The notes below the pieces were generated by a model that was given only the letters and a program-made list of their open reading frames with translations, had not been told where the DNA came from and searched no databases. Source: Protostelium mycophagum (Eukaryota > Evosea > Variosea > Protosteliida > Protosteliaceae). Taken from it: 25,990 nt of DNA. The DNA lies in contig MZNV01002352.1 in NCBI GenBank assembly GCA_002081555.1, forward strand, positions 1-25,990, given 5' to 3'. Shown here piece by piece: positions 19,736 to 25,990 of the stretch. How positions within the stretch are numbered: position 1 is the first letter of the stretch; every line of letters starts with the position of its first letter. The translations under genes and the position numbers were made by a program.

Positions 19736-21886
19736 ATGACATCACCCATGGATCGTTTTAAGGCAGCTCTTATTGCAGCCGGACTGACATTTGAGGAAGT
19801 CAAGGGAACTCCTGATTCTTTGAAGGATGATCTCATTAAGGAGATCATGGGCAATAGCACCTCTGTAGCCGATCGTGGTTCTATTATTACTGCGTGGCCC
19901 GCCCAGAGTGTCCCCTCCAGTGCGTAGACGTTTGAAACCCTCACTCTATTTCTGTTGCAAAGTCTCTTGGCCTACCAGGCCTTGGCTTGCTCTCCAGACC
20001 TCTGAATTCCATTTTCATTCTTTTGTGGTGTCTTAGAGGGTCCTTGGCTTGCGTCACGGGGTTGCAAGAAAATTCACAGAAAATTTGTTTTATGGTGTAC
20101 GTCATGTGAATTTTCACGGAAAACCCTTAGATTTTCTATTCACTGTGTTCTTGTTGCCTCTGTGTTGATTTGTCTTTGAGGGTCGCGTCTTGATGATTAT
20201 GATTGATTATAAAATAGGTAATATATCTCAAGCATATCTCAAAGCCCAGATCGAAGAGGGTGTACAACAGGCGATAGAGAGAGCTCAACAATCATCTCAT
20301 TCAGAACAGGACTTGGCTAAAAGATACCTTCCCCGAAATGATATTAACGAAGACTTTCTCATTGGATTGATGGGAGATGGGTCACCCCTACCCAGTGTGC
20401 CTAAAGACATCATCACTGCTTATAAGAAGGTAAACCAGAAAGAGGAGACAGACATACAGCCAAATATGATCAAACTCTTTGAGTTGTTTGTGCACGGCTT
20501 AGATAGGACGGTCCACGACACCAGGGCGAATTACCCATCCGATCCGACTTCTAAACCCGACGCAACGCTGACTGATGAGGATTGTGACCCACAGCTGTGG
20601 AGTAATCATTGGGTTACAATTCAATTCAAAACATCCTTCACTACAGACGCAGACGAGGGAAGAGGACAGGTGAGCATCTCATTTACAAACGTGTGGCTGT
20701 CTCTGATTGCAAAAGATCATCAATCATCTTGGTTACATTCTGGACCACCAACCTGGCAGGAAGATAGCCTATGGGATACTTGCTAACTTGAAGACCATTG
20801 AGTTCATCCAGGTCTGCAGTGACAGCGGCGCACGAATGTTTCAGCGAAGTCCGACATTGCCCATATGGAAGAAGCGTGGCTTTACAAAGGGAGGCATTTA
20901 TCTTCATCGGCTGCTACGGTCTTCACCACAGCAACTTGGAGTTCGAGATGAAACTATACACTTACTTCCTCCCACATTAAGCCCCTATCAGGCTGTTTCA
21001 TACATCCGTGAACGTGAGTGATAGATTTTAAAGCCTAATTGAAGTAAAATGACTCTGTTTTAGCATCAAGGCCAGACCGCCCATATGTACTGCTTGGCAA
21101 GAATACGGACGATAATACAAAAGTGGTGATCAAGCTGTACCCACCTGCCATTTCCCACGAGGCTCAGTTTGAGGGAGCTGCACTGCAGGCCCTTACAACA
21201 GTTGGGCAGTTTCCCACACTCAGAAGAGGAGCAACCAATATTTCATATTTAGGACAGACCTTCACAGCTATAGTGACCACGCCATACGGCGAGACAATAT
21301 GCTCAGCTTGGGAGAGGCTGGATTGCACATCAAGACCTCAGAAGCTTGCTGAATGGACAGACGCGCTCTCTGCACAACTGAAGCTGGCGCACAAAGCAGG
21401 ATGGTACCATTGTGATATCTCTCACAAGAACATTATTGTTTATAACTCGCGTCCTATGATCATTGACTGGGGTGGCGCACTGAGAATTGAAAACACCAAT
21501 TCAGCAATGGTTTCTATCTCTGTGATGCGGCGTCAACTGACAGTGCACAGAGAGGACTAAATCCAGTCATATATACTGCAATCACCTGCTCTCCTGGACT
21601 TCACAACGCATTCTTAGCAGGGGAGTCTTACAGTTACAGTGCACATGATGACTTCATTGCCCTCTTCTTTTCCATTGTGCAAGTCGTCACTGGCAAACTA
21701 CCGTGGCAAAAACTGTTGGGAACAAACATAGTGCACCTCAAGCTGGCACTCATTCATAGTAAACCAAATTGGGATTATTACCTGCAGCAAAGAAAAAAAA
21801 TCAAGATAGATGACGACATACAACAGCATCTCAGCGATTTTCGTCAGATTATAATTGATACACAGCTTAATGGCCCAAAAGAATGA
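19736..21886 (+). CDS. Crinkler/FunK1-like protein kinase
   Basis: Five exons: 19736-19919, 20218-20669, 20716-21013, 21064-21509 and 21551-21886, total 1,716 nt, 571 residues, all phases agreeing. The N-terminus is a short helical segment (MDRFKAALIAAGLTFEEV). A middle region of about 250 residues includes HWVTIQFKTSF and NHLGYILDHQPGRKIAYGIL; this pattern of an N-terminal domain before a kinase resembles fungal FunK1 and Crinkler-type kinases. Kinase part: VVIKLYPP (candidate VAIK-like Lys), FEGAALQAL (possible alpha-C Glu), HCDISHKNII (catalytic loop, HCD for HRD, Asn kept), IIDWG (DWG for DFG), DDFIALFFSIVQVVTGKLPW (subdomain IX). Catalytic residues are retained, so it could be active. 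The last intron has a weak GTTTCT donor (21510-21550); without it the frame breaks. No signal peptide. AATAAA at 21907-21912 follows. Confidence 0.7.
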
Positions 21887-22243
21887 AGACAGCACACACA
21901 CATCAAAATAAATAGAAATATATATTAGAAAGACAAAATTTTTTCTTGTTTGGCAATATCTTTGTCTATTGTGATTACATTCTTGTCATTCTAAATTCTA
22001 ATGGACCTAAGTTGCAACCTCCAATGCATAATTCCTACATAGGATTGATGGATCTATTCTGCTATCCTGGGTGTAGCGTTTGTATGAGGATTTCTGCTCA
22101 CGATCGAGAAGGCCCCAGGCGACACGACCCCCTTTGACCTGATCTTGCGGTTCGTCTTTAGTACTACCTCTGTCCTCTTCCACTTTTTTTTTCACCGCAC
22201 AAATCCACCAACGCCAAAATCACAAGACTGTCAGGCATTGATA
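21887..22243. other. Non-coding spacer after the kinase gene
   Basis: AATAAA-type signal at 21907-21912, then sequence without a convincing gene on either strand. Confidence 0.4.
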
Positions 22244-22432
22244 ATGACGACACGCGGAAAACAGTCCGCAGTCTACAACGCGCCGAAATGTTACTTAGTA
22301 AATTCTCGAAGTCTTCCGACGGTAAGGAAGGTCTTTGGCTCAGTGGATTTGTCTCTCTTCTCTTTCTTTCTCTTTTGTTTTATTCAGGTAATCAAACAGT
22401 TCTTACATTCTTTGAGTCCCATTCTTAATTGA
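22244..22432 (+). CDS. Possible spliced 40-residue leader ORF
   Basis: ATG 22244 to 22321 joins 22388-22432 across a 66-nt intron with a donor GTAAGG and a long pyrimidine tract before CAG. The product is short (MTTRGKQSAVYNAPKCYLV, then VIKQFLHSLSPILN). The intron signals are good; the ORF itself is not supported otherwise and may be an untranslated leader exon of the Gag-like gene downstream. Confidence 0.3.
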   Translation: MTTRGKQSAVYNAPKCYLVNSRSLPTVRKVFGSVDLSLFSFFLFCFIQVIKQFLHSLSPILN

Positions 22433-22491
22433 GAATGGAGGAGTTGGGTAATACAGAGGCGGAGTCCTCTTTGCAGGCTTGCGAGCCTATG

Positions 22492-22686
22492 CCAGCCCTT
22501 CGGCTGATGACTGTGTCCTCAGGAGCTGCGGCTCAAGTAGGTGCAGTAGGCAAGGATCCCATATCTGGTCTTAGGACAGATGATCTTGTCTATACCAGCC
22601 CTTCGGCTGAAGACTGTGTCCTCAGGAGCTGTGGCTCAAGCAGGCATTGCAGAAAATGATTTCATATCTGGTCTTCAGACAGATGG
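22492..22686 (+). repeat. 103-bp tandem repeat with conserved hairpins
   Basis: Two diverged units start at 22492 and 22595. Each holds CAGCC-CTTC-GGCTG and GAGC-TGNG-GCTC hairpins. Since 103 is not a multiple of three, the similar translations PALRLMTVSSGAAAQ and PALRLKTVSSGAVAQ lie in different frames. Position suggests the leader of the Gag-like gene. Confidence 0.7.
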
Positions 22687-22937
22687 AATTCTGCATTCTG
22701 TAAGAATGCCTTCATTGTTAGCTGAAGAGGAGGGGCAGACAACGTTCGCTGGGTTTGCCTAGGAATGTGTCTGAATCTTGAGCAGTATTATTGAATGGTC
22801 CATATGGACATGGTGAACCTCTGCCAAAATTTTGCAGAGAGTCCCTGTCTATAAGGCCAGGAGATGATCATCAGCATGATCACAAAAGCAATTGATATTA
22901 TCATCTATATTATAATAATATATTAACACCACAACAG

Positions 22938-24721
22938 ATGATGTCAGACCAAGATGCTCCTGTCAAGAAACCAACCTTGGAAAAGAAGTCCAGCTCTCAA
23001 TGTACGCACAATCTTTCTTGGAAGTACAGCAGTTCAGAAGAAGAGGACAACGTGTCTATGGACAGCAATCTCATGCACAGGGTACAGGATGAGGGCTTAG
23101 CAGTGAAAGAAAATAGAAAAGAGGAGATTACCTCTACTTCTACCTCACTCAAGAGTACTGTCAACATCAATCTCACCAGAGCAGAGGGCACCCACCACAT
23201 TGCCCAGCCGGCATACACCATGTACAATACGATGGACTTGGACGAGCTGCGCAAACAGGTACAAATTGTTGCACAAGCTGGCCAGTTGAATACTCAAGAG
23301 ATCAATTCTCTCCGACAGACGCTCTCTGTTATACAAGCTGAAAATGCTAAGCTGCTGTCTTGGTTTATGGTGAGTGTTAAGAAAATATTATTTAAAATAT
23401 TTGTTAGACTCTGCAAAAAAAATTGCAAGCGCCATTGCAAGAAATGGATACAACCAAGTAGGGGTGGGGCAACCAACAATAATAAAAATATTGTTGAAAA
23501 ATTGTTGTTTATAATAATTTTTTGTTGCCCTTCAATCCTGATAATTATTCTGAAAATTGTTTTTGAATGAATTCTCATATTTTGCAGCAATTTTACATGG
23601 CAGCCCTGTCACCTGCAATACCACCATTTGTCAATCATGCTCAGATTGCACGCGGCCCCTGGCAATTCTTCAAAAACAACAAAGAAAATGTCAAAAACTT
23701 CAAGAAGGGGGATGTACCAGGTTGTTCAGTGATAGAGCTTTCCAAGGACCAGCTTAAACTTCAAACTTTGTGTGTCTGGTTAGATACCTACGTCTGGATG
23801 ATTAGTCAGGGGTATGATTCCTTGATTTATGAGGGAGGAATCTACAATGCACTTAGTATTGTGTTGGGTAGGGTTAATAAATGGTCAACCCTGGCTGCAT
23901 ACTGGCACAATGTTAGAGAAAAAGTCGTTGAGGATTTGGAAAAGGGTATCGTTCAAGCGTGGGACAATATTCTGGCAGATTTTTATCTAGTACACAGTAA
24001 TAGTACCAAGATAACAGCAGGCAGCGACCTAAGGAACCTCAACCAGGGTTCTATGACGGTCAAAGAATTTTACAAGAAAATTCAAGAAACAGCTTGGAAG
24101 GCTTCGGTTGACACCTCTGTACAGGCCTTTATTTTCCAGCAAGGGCTTTCACAGGAAATCATGGCCAAGGTTGATATTGAGAAGTGGAAACGGCTTATCC
24201 CTGGGGATTTGGATGGGATGTACGCTGCGGCAGAGCAGGCCGAGAAACAACTTCTCGAGATTTCAACCCAGAGCAAGTTAAAAAAGAATGAGAACTCCAA
24301 TGTTTGCCGTGTCTTTGAAGCCAATGACAATGACCGCCCCACCAAAGTGGTCAAGGTTGTAGAGGGGGGGCAGAGCAAACAACCTCCCCGCTCTCAGAAC
24401 GCAGTAGCCAACAAGGCAAAGACCAAGGCAAACGAGGCTGCTGAGCTGATCATCATTGATGGTGAGCCTCTTTGTCTTCCTCCAGGTCGCACCAAATATC
24501 GGATGATCAGTGATGACAATGGAAGAACATACTACGAGGATCCAGAGATTACAGCCCACCGCAAGAGTAGTAGTGTGTGCTGGTTGTGTGGAGATATTGG
24601 CCACAAGCGTCCGGATTGCCCATACAAAGGCAAACAATTCCGGTACACCAGAAAGTACATGGATTACCATCCACCCAAGGCACTTTTTCAACAAAACAGG
24701 CAGGTGCAACAGGTGGCATAG
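22938..24721 (+). CDS. Gag-like protein with CCHC zinc knuckle
   Basis: Exons 22938-23369 and 23588-24721 join in phase 0 over a 218-nt AT-rich intron (GTGAGT to TTTTGCAG), giving 521 residues. The first ATG directly follows a good acceptor (ACCACAACAG), so an untranslated exon probably precedes it. Order: charged, low-complexity N-terminus with many S/E/K; coiled coil (DELRKQVQIVAQAGQLN, INSLRQTLSVIQAENAKLL); a retrotransposon capsid-like core (LRNLNQGSMTVKEFYKKIQ, then FIFQQGLSQEIM); a basic linker; one zinc knuckle CWLCGDIGHKRPDC (C-X2-C-X4-H-X4-C); and a short tail rich in Q. Known Gag proteins with this layout coat element RNA. No protease, reverse transcriptase or integrase frame follows in the window, so it is a gag remnant, a non-autonomous element or a host-captured gene. 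Confidence 0.75.
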
Positions 24722-25108
24722 TGTAGAGATGTGTTGAAATTAACGAAAATAGATATCCACTACTAGAGTCAGAAATAGTCAGCTTGCCTCCTCTTACAGT
24801 CAAGGTAAGTGATCAGAATGAATTCATGCACAAAAATAATGTTATACAGTTGGTGTTGCTGACAAATAAGGAAAATACAACAGGCGCCTGGCAAAAAGAT
24901 AATAAAAAATTGGAATATAGAATTTATTGTGTTTTTGATTGCAAGACTTTTGCATACACAGAAGAGATCCATAAAGATACAGAAAGTCAATGTCATCCAA
25001 CAATAATTGAGGAATAATATTTTTTATGAATGTTCACACAGAAACAATATAAATACTGTGTTTCATCCAGTTGACTTCTATGTGTTGTACAGGCAGGTAA
25101 TTGCTGCA
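24722..25108. other. Region after the Gag gene; no supported gene
   Basis: An open frame of 77 codons (24784-25017) lacks an ATG at its start and carries a perfect donor GTAAGT at 24805-24810 after a pyrimidine-rich CTCTTACAG. It may be part of an untranslated or alternative exon. No pol-like motif is seen. Confidence 0.35.
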
Positions 25109-25558
25109 GCTACTTTCATCTTTCACTATAATTGGCACTGCCGCAATAAATCAAATCATGCTTGAAACTTGACTGACTGCATAAGAAAAGAACACATATT
25201 CGCAATTTCTCAACATATTATTGGAGCAGCAATTCCGTGTTGTAAGGGGCCAAAAGGTGCCGAATGCGGCAGACACAGATTTCTTCTGAAGCTCACCGGA
25301 TAATGTGAGAAGAGCTACTTTTATCTTTCACTATAATTGACACTACCGCAAAGCTACTTTCATCTTTCACTATAATTGGCACTGCCGCAATAAATCAAAT
25401 CATGCTTGAAACTTGACTGACTGCATAAGAAAAGAACACATATTCGCAATTTCTCAACATATTATTGGAGCAGCAATTCCGTGTTGTAAGGGGCCAAAAG
25501 GTGCCGAATGCGGCAGACACAGATTTCTTCTGAAGCTCACCGGATAATGTGAGAAGAG
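25109..25558. repeat. 206-bp direct duplication with a partial third head
   Basis: Copy 1 (25109-25314) and copy 2 (25353-25558) appear identical by eye, offset 244 bp. The 38 bp between them are a diverged copy of the first 38 bp of the unit. Each unit has an inner inverted repeat TGCCG-AATG-CGGCA. A minus-strand open frame of 62 codons (25583-25395) runs through copy 2; its reality is unclear. Confidence 0.85.
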
Positions 25559-25833
25559 GTTTATTTGTCTTTGGGTCAGCCATGTACTACTATTAAAAAA
25601 TACAGCTTCCTGATTATTTTATACAAGGCTAACTGCACTTCATATGCCTGTCTACTCAGCATTTTTCTGACTTTATGGTCTACAAGTAAATTATGGAGTT
25701 ACATCATCTAATACAGAAAATCACCTTGAGGAATGAATAAAACTGAACGATTCTCCAAAGATCTTGGTGTGAAGATCTCAGGAGTGAACATTAAGACAAG
25801 GCTGCAGCTGCATAAGGAATATTGCAGCATTAG
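25559..25833. other. Non-coding AT-rich sequence
   Basis: I see no gene or repeat here; AATAAA at 25736-25741. Confidence 0.3.
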
Positions 25834-25990
25834 TGTTGTTGGTGTATGTACTTACATATTGTAATCGGCCTTAGCTCTTGTCCTCGTATCCTCTGCAATT
25901 GATGTGATAATAAAGTGAACTATTGTCCCATTCTCATGCTGTTGGAGAATCAACCAGTTGTGTATCCATAACATCTGTCACTTGTCAACA
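25834..25990. mobile_element. Possible LTR (edge of window)
   Basis: Begins TGTTGTTGG and ends CAACA at the window edge, the TG...CA inverted ends typical of LTRs, with AATAAAG inside (about 25911-25917). Short for an LTR but within range of copia-type elements. No second copy, primer-binding site or target-site duplication can be seen, so this is tentative. Confidence 0.25.

Noticed and set aside
22007-22195. Minus-strand basic ORF
   Set aside because: Low-complexity composition, no supporting motif or gene context.

Overview
This window looks like nuclear DNA of a microbial eukaryote. Genes are densely packed on both strands and cut by many GT-AG introns, mostly 40-60 nt with a few of 200-400 nt. 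AT-rich stretches lie in introns, and AATAAA-type signals sit just after stop codons. There is a hybrid histidine kinase of the pseudokinase-AAA-GAF-HK-receiver type, a secreted DUF5054 glycoside-hydrolase-like protein, a Crinkler/FunK1-like kinase and a Gag-like gene. A free-living amoebozoan (protosteloid type) or another protist would fit, but I cannot prove the taxon from sequence alone. The standard genetic code suffices.

Layout: (1) 1-1172, minus: coiled-coil protein with a Ser/Pro/Ala-rich tail, running off the left edge. (2) 1227-5116, minus: DUF5054 / GH38-like secreted protein. (3) 5431-6225, plus: small single-pass membrane protein needing a 13-nt microexon. (4) 6249-6833, minus: Cys-rich, Lys/His-rich protein ending in a [12 protein letters not shown]-type repeat. 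(5) 7101-18152, minus: an 11-kb hybrid histidine kinase gene with about 40 introns, the core of the window. (6) 18194-19016, plus: coiled-coil gene of unknown family whose frame shifts +1 several times. (7) 19736-21886, plus: Crinkler/FunK1-like protein kinase. (8) 21887-22937: leader-like region with a 103-bp tandem repeat. (9) 22938-24721, plus: Gag-like protein with a zinc knuckle and one intron but no pol. (10) 24722-25990: non-coding, with a 206-bp duplication and a possible LTR edge.

The most unusual signal is in the introns of the two large minus-strand genes. They are loaded with three short palindromic words: TGACGTCA (14 copies between 2.7 and 17.1 kb, many within about 12 nt of a splice site), CTACAAC/GTTGTAG, and GAAATTTC (often just after the donor). 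There are also TGCGGC-N3-GCCGCA hairpins and an 85-bp nested inverted-repeat element with a second partial copy. I see almost none of this vocabulary right of about 17.1 kb, where the kinase, the Gag gene and repeats suggest a different, accessory compartment.

Functionally, the histidine kinase would be a cytosolic phosphorelay protein: degenerate Ser/Thr kinase, STAND-type ATPase with helical repeats, GAF sensor, HisKA/HATPase core and C-terminal receiver. The other genes show no obvious pathway link to it. All exon structures are hand-derived from frame and phase agreement and family resemblance, without transcripts.
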